This document shows positions 34,434 to 44,255 of a stretch of 64,000 bases of DNA, piece after piece. The DNA comes from CBDCUC01 sp965222485 (GTDB lineage Bacteria > Pseudomonadota > Alphaproteobacteria > Rhizobiales > Hyphomicrobiaceae): positions 1,116,001 through 1,180,000 of the forward strand of contig CBDCUC010000040.1 of the NCBI GenBank assembly GCA_965222485.1, given 5' to 3'. Made by a program: the position numbers and the translations under genes. The notes under the pieces were generated by a model that had not been told where the DNA came from, ran no database searches, and saw only the letters and a program-made list of their open reading frames with translations. Position 1 is the first letter of the stretch. The number at the start of each line of letters is the position of its first letter.

Positions 34434-36401
34434 TCAGTCCTGATTGTTCGGTGAAACAATGCCATATTTTCGAATTTTTCGGTGAAGCGTCGCCCTGCTG
34501 ATGCCCAGTTGTTTGGCGGCATGGGTGACGTTCCATTTGTGCGCACGCAAGGTTTCCTGCAGAAGATGTTCTTCGGCCGCCTCGTTGGCCTCGCACAATG
34601 TCGTCGGTTCTCCCTTGTCTGAAAGAATACCGTGGGGCGTTCTCCAGCGGGTAGACAACTGCGCTGCATCACTTCTTGATTGCTGGACCAAATCAATTGG
34701 TAAGTGTTCGATAGCTATCACTTGGTCTGCGTAAAGGGATAGTACAAGTCGTGCGACACTGCGCAGTTCACGAATGTTGCCAGGCCAAGCGTACTGCTCA
34801 AGAACGTCAATGACTTCATCGGAAAGCGTTACGGGCTCATGCCCGGCCAGTTCTGCTTCCTCTTGAAAAATGGCTGTTGCCAAGTCAGCGATGTCCGTGC
34901 GGTCGCGCAGGCTCGGGATCGTGATTTGTGCGCCCTTGATACGGAAATAAAGGTCGCGTCTGAACTTGCCCTGCTCAACAAGCTCTGGCAGGTCCTGATG
35001 GGTTGCGCAGATGATCTTGATATCGATTGGTATCAGCTCAGTGCTACCCAGGGGCGTAACCGTACGTTCTTCCAGGACACGTAGTAAATGGGCCTGGAGT
35101 TCAAGCGGCATATCTCCAATTTCGTCTAGAAAGAGTGTTCCGCTGTCGCTTGCCTGGATTTTGCCAACCCGACCGTTGCGCGATGCACCGGTGAAGCTGC
35201 CGGCCGTGTAGCCGAACAATTCGCTGGCGAGCAAGGTTGCGGGAATGGCTGCGCAGTTCACCGCCACGTATGGTCTGAGGCGGCGTTCGCTCTCATCATG
35301 TATGGCGCGGGCCAACGTGTCCTTGCCGACACCGGTGTCGCCTAACAATAGGATCGGTAGATCCTTGTCTGCAATACGCCGGCACAGCTGAACGATATTT
35401 CTTAGTTCCGGATCGTGTCCGGCAAGCAGATCTAGCGGACGCTGTGTGGTGCTTATAGGTGGCGACAACGAAATGTGTGCCGACTTTGAGATCTTTGATG
35501 ACGCAGATGATTTCTTGAGCTTCGGCAGGAATGCTGTTGCGTAGGCCGTTTCACCATCTTCGGTCCGGACGGGTACGTTGTGGGCGCTTAGCGGTTTGAG
35601 ATCTTCCAGTGACACACGCCAGAGGTCGTCAATGGATTTATTGCCCAGGTCGCTAAGTTCAGGCACACCTAGAATTGCAAAGGCTTCCGGCGTTGCGCCG
35701 AGGATCTTGCCATTTTCATCAGCAGCAATGAGTGCTTTGCACGACATCGGCATTGGATCGGGTTCGCCCGACAGTGCGACCAGGCAATCTGCCTGGTGCT
35801 GACGTCTGAATAAGAGCATGCTCATTTGCTGTGCGGCTTCGCGTACGAAGTATTCTGCGAAGCGGTATTCGTCAGTCGAATCCGGGGTGGCGCGTCCTGA
35901 TAAATCGAGCGCGCCAACAACCTTGCCGTCAGAGCTAAATATTGGCGCAGCGGAGCATGTGTAGGAACGGAAGGTGAGGTTGTAATGTGCCGGACCGTGA
36001 ACAGTCAGCGGTTGGCGCGAGGCTATCGCAGTGCCGACCCCATTGGTGCCAACCAGCCCCTCTCGCCATATGGAACCTTTTCGCAGTCCAGAATGCGAAA
36101 TTTCTTCACTTGCCGGAGAATCGGAATAGCCCTCGATTATCACGCCATCGGCGTTGCTTATAAGGACAACATAGCTAACGTCGTTGGCAATTTGGCGAAC
36201 TCGCCGAATTATAGCGGTGGACGTGGCGAGGACGTCGCCCAAGGGTTCACGTTCTTCGTTCAGCTTTGAGTGGTCCATCATGACCACTTCGTGCTTGAAG
36301 TCCTGCTGAAAGCCATAGTCATCAGCACAACGGCGCCAAGAGGCACGAATAAGATCCTTGGCTAGATTTGTGTTCTCTCCGGCAGCTGGCTGGTTGGGCA
36401 C
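34434..36401 (-). CDS. acoR: AcoR-type sigma-54-dependent transcriptional activator
   Basis: A 655-residue enhancer-binding protein: N-terminal sensory region with GAF-like fold (about 55-195), a linker PAS-like part, the AAA+ domain with Walker A GDTGVGKD (354-361), sigma-54 contact loop GSFTGA (401-406, Ser in place of the usual Ala) and Walker B GTLFLDEI (421-428), then a Fis-type helix-turn-helix (NVTHAAKQLGISRATLHRKI). It is convergent with the dehydrogenase operon, 28 bases apart. The sigma-54 promoter and upstream inverted repeat before acoA are its expected targets. Acetoin sensing is by analogy. Confidence 0.93.
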   Translation of the reverse strand: MPNQPAAGENTNLAKDLIRASWRRCADDYGFQQDFKHEVVMMDHSKLNEEREPLGDVLATSTAIIRRVRQIANDVSYVVLISNADGVIIEGYSDSPASEEISHSGLRKGSIWREGLVGTNGVGTAIASRQPLTVHGPAHYNLTFRSYTCSAAPIFSSDGKVVGALDLSGRATPDSTDEYRFAEYFVREAAQQMSMLLFRRQHQADCLVALSGEPDPMPMSCKALIAADENGKILGATPEAFAILGVPELSDLGNKSIDDLWRVSLEDLKPLSAHNVPVRTEDGETAYATAFLPKLKKSSASSKISKSAHISLSPPISTTQRPLDLLAGHDPELRNIVQLCRRIADKDLPILLLGDTGVGKDTLARAIHDESERRLRPYVAVNCAAIPATLLASELFGYTAGSFTGASRNGRVGKIQASDSGTLFLDEIGDMPLELQAHLLRVLEERTVTPLGSTELIPIDIKIICATHQDLPELVEQGKFRRDLYFRIKGAQITIPSLRDRTDIADLATAIFQEEAELAGHEPVTLSDEVIDVLEQYAWPGNIRELRSVARLVLSLYADQVIAIEHLPIDLVQQSRSDAAQLSTRWRTPHGILSDKGEPTTLCEANEAAEEHLLQETLRAHKWNVTHAAKQLGISRATLHRKIRKYGIVSPNNQD

Positions 36402-36775
36402 GGTATGTGTTTCCTCGTCGCTTTTTTTGCTTCACCCCAAGCTTGCAATCTACTTCAAATCTGCGTGGTCTGCAGTAACTAATACTCATCCACGCCAATT
36501 GTTTCTTGAACACCCCAGCGTTTTATTAATGTATCACCCCTGCAACATATGTGTCTAGTTCGAGATGGCTTCTGCGGTTGTTTGGTCGTGATTTCGACCA
36601 TCCCAAAGGGACAAAACGTGCGCTGGTTCCAATGTCGTGAGACAGCGGTAGTTTCGCTATTGACGAGGCTTCGTTGTGAGTGAGTTGCTGGCATACGACT
36701 TGCTGCGATCCAAATGCAATTGTGATTGCAGAGCGAAAATGCCCTAGTGCATTCGCGAAACAAAATGAGGTTGGG
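36402..36775. other. Divergent intergenic region acoR / YbhB gene
   Basis: This 374-base region must hold promoters for both directions. A small inverted repeat, TGGTCG and CGACCA with a 6-base spacer, lies near 36585-36602. No gene is supported. Confidence 0.45.
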
Positions 36776-37336
36776 ATGCGTATGTTGCGATCGTTGAAAT
36801 GCAGTGCAGTCGTAGGATTGGCGCTGTGTGCGTTTACGGCTTCTGCTTGGGCAGACTCTCAAGGTTTTTCTGTGTCGAGCCCGCAATTGAAAGAGGGCCA
36901 GCCAATGTCGGCCGACCTCTACTGGGACCAGTTCGGCTGCACAGGAAAAAGCACGCGGCCAAAGTTGGAATGGACTGATCCACCCGAGGGTACAAAAAGC
37001 TTTGCAGTAACCGTTTACGACAAGGATGCGCCGACGGGCAGCGGTTTTTGGCATTGGGTTGCCTTCAACATCCCGGCCAGCGCCCGCGGTGTCGATTCTG
37101 ATTCACTTCCTGAGGGTACCGTTGAAGGCAATACGGATTTGGGTAAACCAGGGTATTTCGGACCTTGCCCGCCCGTAGGCGAGAAGCACGTCTACATTTA
37201 TACGGTCCATGCGCTCGACATTGAGAAACTCGACGCACCGGAGGGTGCGACGGCAGCGTTGACGGGATTCTTTATCCTCCAGCACTCGCTGGCAAAGGCG
37301 ACCGTCAGCGCCACCGCGGGGCCACGCAGCAAGTAG
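36776..37336 (+). CDS. Exported YbhB/YbcL (Raf kinase inhibitor-like, PEBP) protein
   Basis: A 186-residue PEBP-fold protein with a signal peptide (LKCSAVVGLALCAFTASAWA). The ligand pocket signatures are YDKDAPTGSGFWHWVAFNIPA and GYFGPCPPVGEKHVYIYTVHAL, as in E. coli YbhB. ATG 36776 has GAGG five bases upstream; the frame extends to 36680 without support. Function is unknown in bacteria; a ligand-binding role is usual. Confidence 0.93.
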   Translation: MRMLRSLKCSAVVGLALCAFTASAWADSQGFSVSSPQLKEGQPMSADLYWDQFGCTGKSTRPKLEWTDPPEGTKSFAVTVYDKDAPTGSGFWHWVAFNIPASARGVDSDSLPEGTVEGNTDLGKPGYFGPCPPVGEKHVYIYTVHALDIEKLDAPEGATAALTGFFILQHSLAKATVSATAGPRSK

Positions 37337-37470
37337 TACAAACGACACGTGCTTGCGGGTGGCTTTGCTGCCCGCAAGTATTCGTCGTTGTGACCAATGC
37401 CCGAACCATGGGACGGAGGTGTGTCGTTGCGCGGTCCGTGGCGATAGGACATGCCGGGGATTAGGCACGG

Positions 37471-38217
37471 TCATATTCCGCCAGCAACGCTTAGGATTGA
37501 ACCGGTGACGTAGGACGCCTTGTCGGAGGCGAGCCATATCACGGCCTCGGCAATGTCCTCCGGTTCGGCAATACGCCCGAGTGGAACGATTTTTGCCATC
37601 TGTTTTGGCCTGTCAGGGTTGCCTGATTTTTCGTGCAGTTCGGTTGCGGTTGTGCCGGCGCGGATGGCATTTACGCGGATTTTCTGCGGTCCAAGTTCTT
37701 TCGACAGTCCGATCGTCATTGTCTCAACCGCTGCTTTTGACGCAGCGTAGTGGACGTATTCGTTGGGGCTTCCTGTAACCGCTGCCGTCGATGATATGTT
37801 GACGATGACGCCGCCCTGACCGCCATTCGTCGCCGACATGCGGGGAATTGCGTTTTGGGTGCAATAGGCTGTGCCGAATACGTTTGCCCCGAATGTTTCC
37901 TTTAGTGCGTTGGTTGGGAGTTTTTCAAAACTGGACGCGCCGCCAATGACGCCGGCGTTATTGACCAGCAAATAAGGAGCGCCGAGCGTGGCGTCGCAAT
38001 GGTCGAACAGCCGATTGACTTGGGTCTCATCGGCGACGTCGGCCTGAAAGGCGGTCGCGCTCACGTTGTGGCTTTCACATTGCGAACAGACCTCCTTTGC
38101 GGCGTTCGCGTTTGAAAGAAAACTAATGCAAACATCATAACCCTGTGCGGCGGCCAACAATGCTGTCGTTCGGCCGATGCCCCTGCTGCCCCCGGTTATG
38201 ATCGCAACTCTTCGCAT
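37471..38217 (-). CDS. SDR-family oxidoreductase
   Basis: A 248-residue classical short-chain dehydrogenase/reductase. The NAD(P) loop TGGSRGIG is at 8-15, NNAG near 86-89, the catalytic Ser in NISSTAAV, and Tyr157/Lys161 in YAASK. The C-terminal motif GRIAEPEDIAEAVIWLASDKASYVTGSI is typical of 3-oxoacyl-ACP reductase-like SDRs. ATG 38217 has a GGAG ribosome site; a longer frame to 38295 lacks one. The substrate is unknown. It is transcribed away from the alpha/beta hydrolase gene. Confidence 0.92.
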   Translation of the reverse strand: MRRVAIITGGSRGIGRTTALLAAAQGYDVCISFLSNANAAKEVCSQCESHNVSATAFQADVADETQVNRLFDHCDATLGAPYLLVNNAGVIGGASSFEKLPTNALKETFGANVFGTAYCTQNAIPRMSATNGGQGGVIVNISSTAAVTGSPNEYVHYAASKAAVETMTIGLSKELGPQKIRVNAIRAGTTATELHEKSGNPDRPKQMAKIVPLGRIAEPEDIAEAVIWLASDKASYVTGSILSVAGGI

Positions 38218-38423
38218 GGCTTTTCTCCGGCGGGCTTCTGATTGGGTGAAATACCAATTCGTAGATCCCCGAATTGGTGACGTCGCGCGACTCATTTCGC
38301 TTCAGCATTATAACCCACTTCATCGCGCGGCGGGATGACGTGCGGGGTCTTACAACTCGCTGACGACACGACAGTGTGTCAATATCTGTTCAGACGAAAG
38401 GCGGTTTGTTCGGGAGTTTGGTG

Positions 38424-39224
38424 ATGCCATATCTGCAAATCGGCGAGGCTGTCGTCTATTATACCGATGAGGGTGAAGGACAGGAGACAATCGTCTTTTG
38501 TCACGGCCTGTTGTTGAGTGGCGAGATGTTTGAGGCGCAGGTCAAAAACTTTAGGGCGAACTACCGTTGCATCACGTTCGACCACCGCGGACAGGGAAAA
38601 AGCGTGGTCACGAATTCCGGCTATGATATCGATACGCTCACAAACGATGCCGCACGCCTGATAGAAACGCTCGGTGTGGGGCCGTGCCATTTCGTGGGTC
38701 TTTCGATGGGTGGTTTCGTCGGCCTGCGGTTGGCCATCCGGTGCCCGGAGCTGTTGCGCTCGCTAACGCTTATCGGCACATCAGCCGATCCTGAACCTGC
38801 GCATAACAAGCCGCGCTACCGGCTCATGAACATTATCGCGCGCTTGTTTGGTATCTGGCTTGTTGTCGACAGGGTCATGCCCATCATGTTCGGTCGAACA
38901 TTCCTTAATGACACGGCACGTACGGGGGATCGGGAACGTTGGAGAGCCGTTATTTCGTCAAACCATAGGCTCGGCATTACACGGGCTGTTCGAGGTGTCA
39001 TCGACCGCTACGGCGTTACAGACGAGATCGGGAGAATAAAATTGCCGACGCTGATTATAGTCGGCGATGAGGACGCAGCCACGCCGCCGGACAAATCGGA
39101 GCGCATGCACGCTGCCATTGCGAATTCGAAGCTGGTCATCATTCCGAAGGCTGGGCATTCCACAACGATCGAGCAGCCGGGCGCCGTCAATGACGCGATT
39201 GCAGAGTTTTTGGGTGCGCTGTGA
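38424..39224 (+). CDS. Alpha/beta hydrolase
   Basis: A 266-residue hydrolase. The oxyanion region is FCHGLLLSGEMF, the DHRGQGKS segment follows, and the nucleophile is Ser94 in GLSMGG. The acid is in VGDEDAATPP and the base His in PKAGHSTTIEQP. This resembles 3-oxoadipate enol-lactonase and related esterases in order, but the substrate is not readable. ATG 38424 follows a GGGAG ribosome site; the upstream in-frame start at 38376 has none. Confidence 0.92.
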   Translation: MPYLQIGEAVVYYTDEGEGQETIVFCHGLLLSGEMFEAQVKNFRANYRCITFDHRGQGKSVVTNSGYDIDTLTNDAARLIETLGVGPCHFVGLSMGGFVGLRLAIRCPELLRSLTLIGTSADPEPAHNKPRYRLMNIIARLFGIWLVVDRVMPIMFGRTFLNDTARTGDRERWRAVISSNHRLGITRAVRGVIDRYGVTDEIGRIKLPTLIIVGDEDAATPPDKSERMHAAIANSKLVIIPKAGHSTTIEQPGAVNDAIAEFLGAL

Positions 39225-39286
39225 TTGGGCGGCGCGACAGGCCGCCACGGAATGGCGACGTTTTGATATTTTCTGCAAGAGTAGTG

Positions 39287-39310
39287 TTGGTTGCGGGGGT
39301 AGGATTTGAA
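39287..39310. repeat. Partial duplication of tRNA-fMet 3' end
   Basis: 24 bases identical to 39424-39447, that is the T-arm and acceptor 3' portion of the neighbouring tRNA, in the same orientation and 137 bases away on the 3' side. Such copies are typical of attachment sites left by integrative elements, but no integrase or element is present between the copies. Confidence 0.85.
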
Positions 39311-39389
39311 GTGATTTTTTGTCCCGCCTTGTCGGGTAAAGCCCTCCTCGCGGGCCCCTGACTAGGTTCAACTCGACATCCACCAAACC

Positions 39390-39416
39390 AAAAAAAGACC
39401 CGGCTTTTCAGCCAGG
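39390..39416 (-). terminator. Terminator of tRNA-fMet
   Basis: On the minus strand, CCTGGCT, loop GAAA, AGCCGGG forms a 7-base stem (one G-U pair), followed by TCTTTTTTT, starting about nine bases after the tRNA 3' end. Confidence 0.85.
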
Positions 39417-39424
39417 CTGTTTTT

Positions 39425-39501
<77 letters not shown>

Positions 39502-39917
39502 TCACCAAAGTCTTTCCACCTGCATCAAAGCGCGACAGGCCTGGTGCGGGCAAAACCGGTTGTTTCCGGAAAGGTTCAGGATGCAGGCTGCGTTTGGACG
39601 TCAGTGCGGCTCCTGAACAACGCTGCCGGATCTGTGTGATCCCGGCTGCGAGCGGCCTTCATAGCATAGTTCGTCCTCATGTGAACCCCTTTGTACACCG
39701 GCCTGATGCGGTCTGGAGGTCAGGTCTATTAGGCGGTGCGGGTAAGGTGCATCGCCTGCGAAGTGTGCCGATTGGGAAAATGGCTTAAGTTGTTGTTAAT
39801 CCCCAGGCATCGGCGTCTCTGGCCCGTCAATAGTTATTAAAATTGCGCATTCCGTCTGCACGAAATCTCAGGATGGCGCTGGCACACTGCGAGGATCATT
39901 GGACCCCGACGATTGGG
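39502..39917. other. Intergenic region between tRNA-fMet and RTX gene
   Basis: About 0.4 kb holding the promoters of the divergent tRNA and RTX genes. No credible gene, terminator or repeat is seen. Confidence 0.45.
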
Positions 39918-42236
39918 ATGGAGCAGATCGTGGCGGATATATTGGGAACGTCAGGTGACGACCAGCTGGTAGGGACCGCTGGTGACGATGTCATTGACGG
40001 TGGAGAGGGCCGCGATAGCATAAATGGCGGCGACGGCAACGACACGGCTTATGGTGGCGCCGGCAACGATTACGTGTATGGCGATGCGGGTAACGACACG
40101 CTTTACGGTGGCGAAGGTAATGATGCGGTCGTCGGAGATGCAGGTGATGACCTGATCTACGGTGGAGATGGTAACGACGGTGTGTTCGCTGGCGGCAGCA
40201 ACGACACGGTCTACGGTGGCAACGGCAACGACACCATTTTTGGCGACGGTGGCAACGATGCCATCTATGGCGAAGCCGACGACGACAAGCTCTACGGAAA
40301 ATCCGGCAATGACCGGCTCGATGGCGGCGAGGGCACGGACACGCTTGATGGCGGTTCGGGCAATGACACGCTGGTGTATCGCGCTGGCCAGGGTGCGGAC
40401 GTGATCGCGGGCAACACCGGGGTCGATACGCTTGAGCTTCACCTGACATCGGCTGAGGTCGATTCGGCGCGCGGCAATATTGCGGATTTTTCGGCCTGGC
40501 TGGACGGACAGATCGCGGCGGCGGGCGGTCAGTCCGGTCACGCAGGCCAGTCCAGCGGCGAAGCCTTCACGTTCGATTCACTCGGGCTTTCCGTGTCCAG
40601 CATCGAGGCCATCAACATTTACGTCGATGGCGTCCAAGTGCCGGTTGAGGACTTTCTCAACGCGCCGCCGGTGGCTGCAGCAAGTCAGGACTTTGCCACG
40701 GATGAGGATGTTGCGATCAATGGTTCGGTCAATGCCAGCGATCCCGATGGCGATCCGCTCTCGCATGTTGTGACTTCGGGGCCAGCAAATGGCACTGTGG
40801 CCATTGATGAGGTTACCGGAGACTTCACCTACACGCCGACCGACGGTTTTTCGGGATCGGATGCCTTTACGGTTTCGGTGACCGACCCTGATGGAGCAAG
40901 TGTCGAGCAAGTTGTTAATGTCGACGTGGCGCCGGTTGCGGACGCTCCAGAAATCACCGTGCCTCAGGGTGGCGTTACGGTTACGGCCGGATCCAATATT
41001 TCAGGCACGTCCGGTAACGATGTGCTGACAGGTACTGAGGGTGATGATGTCATCAATGGTGGTGCCGGCAATGACGTCATCAATGGTGACGGACCGTCTA
41101 GCTATGACGTGGCGCTGGATATTGATGTCGCGCTTGGCGATACCGATGGTTCTGAGTCTCTAGCAATTGAGATTTCCGGCGTGCCGACGGATGGTTCGCT
41201 GTCAGCGGGTACTGATCTTGGCAACGGCCGGTGGTCGCTGTCCGCATCAGATCTCGATAGCCTGACGATGACGGTCCAGAGCACGGATGACGTGACATTG
41301 ACCATCGATGCGACCGCTACGGAAGCAACAGGTGAACAGGCGAGCGTCAGCAGCGACGTTTCGGTGACCTTTGAAGATGGCAATGGCGGTGGCGATGACA
41401 TTATCGCCGGTGGTCTTGGAAACGACCGGATCGACGGTGGCGATGGATTCGATACCGTCGATTATTCAGGTGCGTCCTCGCGCATCTATGTCAACCTGAC
41501 CCGTGGCATCTCGGCAGGGGGCGATGGCAATGACACGATCAGCAACGTCGAAGGTGTCATAGGCTCCGACTATAATGACATCATTGGCGGGACGCAGGGC
41601 GACAACGTAATTGAGGCGGGTGCGGGAAGCGACGGCGTATGGGCGTTCGATGGTGACGATGTGATCATCGATGGCGCCGGCGACGATTATTACGATGGCG
41701 GGACCGGTGCAGACACCGTTGACTATTCTGGTGTTGGATCAGGCGTGACAGTCGATTTAGGCCGCGGACGTGCAAGCGGCGCCGATAGCGGAAATGACCG
41801 GCTGAGAAACCTTGAGAATGCCGAAGGCAGCGGTTTTGCAGACGAGCTTACAGGAACGAGCGGTGCCAATGCGCTTTCCGGTGGTGATGGCAACGACGTC
41901 CTGCGTGGCGGTCGTGGCGTTGACGTTCTGACCGGTGGAAGTGGTGCCGATACGTTCTCGTTTGAACGCGGCGATGTTGTCTCCGGCCGCACTCATCATG
42001 GCGTCGACCAAATCACTGATTTCGGTGCTGGCGATCGCCTGGACTTTGAGGATCTGTTGCGGAATGTCCAGTATCAGGACATTTCCGATGTTGTTCAGTT
42101 GAATGAGTCGGCAGATGGCACGACGGTCAGTGTCAATCTCAGCGGATCGGCAGGCTGGACGGACGTTGTGTTTCTCGACGGCGTCTTCGACCTGGATCTC
42201 GACTTCCTGGACAGCAACGGCCTCCTGGTTGTTTGA
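39918..42236 (+). CDS. Secreted RTX calcium-binding protein
   Basis: An acidic, about 772-residue protein. Over ten GGxGxDxxx nonapeptide repeats fill the first 160 residues (GGDGNDTAYGGAGNDYVYG), followed by a cadherin/VCBS-like domain (DEDVAINGSVNASDPDGDPL). A second short repeat group, a beta-rich domain, further repeats and a C-terminal type I secretion signal region (DFGAGDRLDFEDLL) complete it. No catalytic domain is evident. It should be exported by the T1SS encoded just downstream and fold on calcium outside. Start uncertain: ATG 39918 is listed; GTG 39930 has a GGAG six bases upstream, and frames run back to 39843. Confidence 0.9.
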   Translation: MEQIVADILGTSGDDQLVGTAGDDVIDGGEGRDSINGGDGNDTAYGGAGNDYVYGDAGNDTLYGGEGNDAVVGDAGDDLIYGGDGNDGVFAGGSNDTVYGGNGNDTIFGDGGNDAIYGEADDDKLYGKSGNDRLDGGEGTDTLDGGSGNDTLVYRAGQGADVIAGNTGVDTLELHLTSAEVDSARGNIADFSAWLDGQIAAAGGQSGHAGQSSGEAFTFDSLGLSVSSIEAINIYVDGVQVPVEDFLNAPPVAAASQDFATDEDVAINGSVNASDPDGDPLSHVVTSGPANGTVAIDEVTGDFTYTPTDGFSGSDAFTVSVTDPDGASVEQVVNVDVAPVADAPEITVPQGGVTVTAGSNISGTSGNDVLTGTEGDDVINGGAGNDVINGDGPSSYDVALDIDVALGDTDGSESLAIEISGVPTDGSLSAGTDLGNGRWSLSASDLDSLTMTVQSTDDVTLTIDATATEATGEQASVSSDVSVTFEDGNGGGDDIIAGGLGNDRIDGGDGFDTVDYSGASSRIYVNLTRGISAGGDGNDTISNVEGVIGSDYNDIIGGTQGDNVIEAGAGSDGVWAFDGDDVIIDGAGDDYYDGGTGADTVDYSGVGSGVTVDLGRGRASGADSGNDRLRNLENAEGSGFADELTGTSGANALSGGDGNDVLRGGRGVDVLTGGSGADTFSFERGDVVSGRTHHGVDQITDFGAGDRLDFEDLLRNVQYQDISDVVQLNESADGTTVSVNLSGSAGWTDVVFLDGVFDLDLDFLDSNGLLVV

Positions 42237-42415
42237 ACCAGTGATTCTGCCCGTGTGGTCTGAGGGGCGATCTACAACACAGCTACGGGCTTCGTGCCTT
42301 CCGGCGTCAATTCGCTGATCGTTTAGACTTTTGCCATAGGCTCGGGTCAGTCCGGCATGGTTCCGTCATGGGTCCTCTGCCGGCCTCCAGTGTGTACCCG
42401 CGTCAGGATCTTGTT

Positions 42416-44164
42416 ATGCGTACCTCCAGGCGAATGCTTCGGCAAGTTCGCCGCGCGATGTTTATCGCTTTCCTATTTACCGGCTGTATCAACGTGTTGG
42501 TGCTGGCCACCCCGCTCTACATCCTACAAGTGTTTGAGACGGTGGTGCCGCTGGGCAGCATAGAGACGCTGTTTGTGCTGACCGGAATTGTTGCCATTGC
42601 CATAGCGGCCATGGCGCTTGTTGAGGTTGCACGCAATACCATCATGTTGCGTGCCGGAGTTTGGCTCGACCATGAGCTTGGCCGGCACATGTTGGAGAAC
42701 GGTCTTAAGGTCGAACGGCCGGCGGCAGAATTGACGGCTGATGCGCGTGCGCTGCGCCAATATAAGAATTACCTGATTGGCAATTCGGCAGTCCCAATGT
42801 TCGATGCGCCGTGGGTGCCGCTGTTTGTTGCGATGCTATTCGTTCTTAATCCCTACATTGGCGCTATTGCGTTGGCTGCGGCTGTCGCCCTGGCAATGGC
42901 AGTGATCGCACAGCTTCTGTTCACGTCACGCTTGCAAGCGGAGGGCGCACGCGCGGAGGAGCAGGCAGGCGAGTGGCTGCAGAAGCTTGCTGGTCAGAGC
43001 CAGTTCGTGGGAGCGCTTGGGCTGGTTGGCGGTGTATCCAGCCGATGGGAGTGGTTTAACAGGTCGCAGATTGCGAGTGCCTATTCGCTTGGAAAACGCG
43101 GCAGTGTTATCCGGGTTGCAGCCCGAACCGTACGTATGGGCGCACAGATTGGCGTTTATGCCGTTGGCGCCTGGCTCGTGGTTCTGGGTGAACTTACACC
43201 GGGCGCGCTCGTTGCTTCAGCCATTCTTATGGCGCGGGCGCTGGCCCCGTTGGAGCAACTCGTTGGTACGGGCAGAACAATTCGGACCGCCTGGCAAGCT
43301 TATCGACGCCTTTGGGCCTTGCCGCAGGACATGGCAACGCCGCGGGTTCGTATGGGCGATGCGGATCAGAGCGGCAAGCTCGTATTGTCCGGAGTGACCT
43401 TTTACTATCCGATGCGCCGTACACCGGCGTTGCGTCAAATCGATCTGGAAGTTGTGCAGGGCGAGTGTCTGGGAATCGTCGGGCCGAACGGGTGTGGCAA
43501 ATCCACATTGGCTGCGTTGATCGCGGGTGCGCACTCGCCGACAACCGGTGCCGCGGATCTTGACGGCATTCCAATTGCGAAGTGGCAGCGCGCAGATGGT
43601 GAAGATCCTGTCGGCTATATGCCTGATGATCCTCTGCTGCTGGAAGGAACCGTCAACGAAAACATTGCGCGCTTTAGCGATGCAAGTCTGTTGTCGGTTG
43701 CGCATGCTGCAATGCGTGTGGGTGTTCATGATGCTCTGCATGCTTTGCCCAATGGCTATGAAACGAGACTGGGACCCGGCGGTGAGGGGCTATCGCTGCG
43801 AGAGAAGCGGGCTGTTGCGTTGGCGCGCGCCGTTCACGGGAACCCGCGGATTGTTGTTATCGATGAGCCGGAAATCGGCATGGATGGGACATCGCTTCGT
43901 CAACGCATCGAGTGTCTGAAGGAATTGAAGGCATCCGGCGTCAGTCTGGTGATCGCGACGCAGGACCCGAAACTGTTGGCACTGACCGACAAAGTGGCGC
44001 TGATGGCGGAGGGCACGATCCAATCGATTGCGTCACCGGAAGATATCCTACGGCGCTCAAGTGGTGCCAACGTCGTACCGGTCCGCAAAGCATCTGCTGC
44101 GCCGACAGTGGTGAAAACGGGTCAGGACGCCAAGTCGGAATTGCAAACGATGGATGCGCCATAA
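42416..44164 (+). CDS. Type I secretion ABC transporter (PrsD/AprD-like) with degenerate ATPase motifs
   Basis: A 582-residue inner-membrane half-transporter: six-helix membrane domain (about 15-290) and nucleotide-binding domain (about 320-560). Walker A GPNGCGKST (356-364) and Walker B VVIDEPE with Glu484 are intact. Other motifs deviate: the Q-loop Gln position reads YMPDD (Asp404), the LSGGQ signature reads LSLRE (459-463), and the H-loop His reads ATQDP (Gln516). ATG 42416 follows AGGA; ATG 42368 is an alternative. It lies between the RTX gene and the adaptor gene and probably exports the RTX protein. Confidence 0.9.
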   Translation: MRTSRRMLRQVRRAMFIAFLFTGCINVLVLATPLYILQVFETVVPLGSIETLFVLTGIVAIAIAAMALVEVARNTIMLRAGVWLDHELGRHMLENGLKVERPAAELTADARALRQYKNYLIGNSAVPMFDAPWVPLFVAMLFVLNPYIGAIALAAAVALAMAVIAQLLFTSRLQAEGARAEEQAGEWLQKLAGQSQFVGALGLVGGVSSRWEWFNRSQIASAYSLGKRGSVIRVAARTVRMGAQIGVYAVGAWLVVLGELTPGALVASAILMARALAPLEQLVGTGRTIRTAWQAYRRLWALPQDMATPRVRMGDADQSGKLVLSGVTFYYPMRRTPALRQIDLEVVQGECLGIVGPNGCGKSTLAALIAGAHSPTTGAADLDGIPIAKWQRADGEDPVGYMPDDPLLLEGTVNENIARFSDASLLSVAHAAMRVGVHDALHALPNGYETRLGPGGEGLSLREKRAVALARAVHGNPRIVVIDEPEIGMDGTSLRQRIECLKELKASGVSLVIATQDPKLLALTDKVALMAEGTIQSIASPEDILRRSSGANVVPVRKASAAPTVVKTGQDAKSELQTMDAP

Positions 44165-44255
44165 CGTGATGATCAAGACTTTTGCCAGTGTCAGAATTCA
44201 ATTCGGGACGAATGTCCTGACGTTGATGACGCACGCACAAGTGGGGTAACGGCTT

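Noticed and set aside
39993..40380. Tandem DNA repeat or CRISPR-like array
   Set aside because: The periodicity of about 27 bases comes from the RTX nonapeptide codons; units are imperfect and without spacers. No CRISPR array was seen anywhere in the window.
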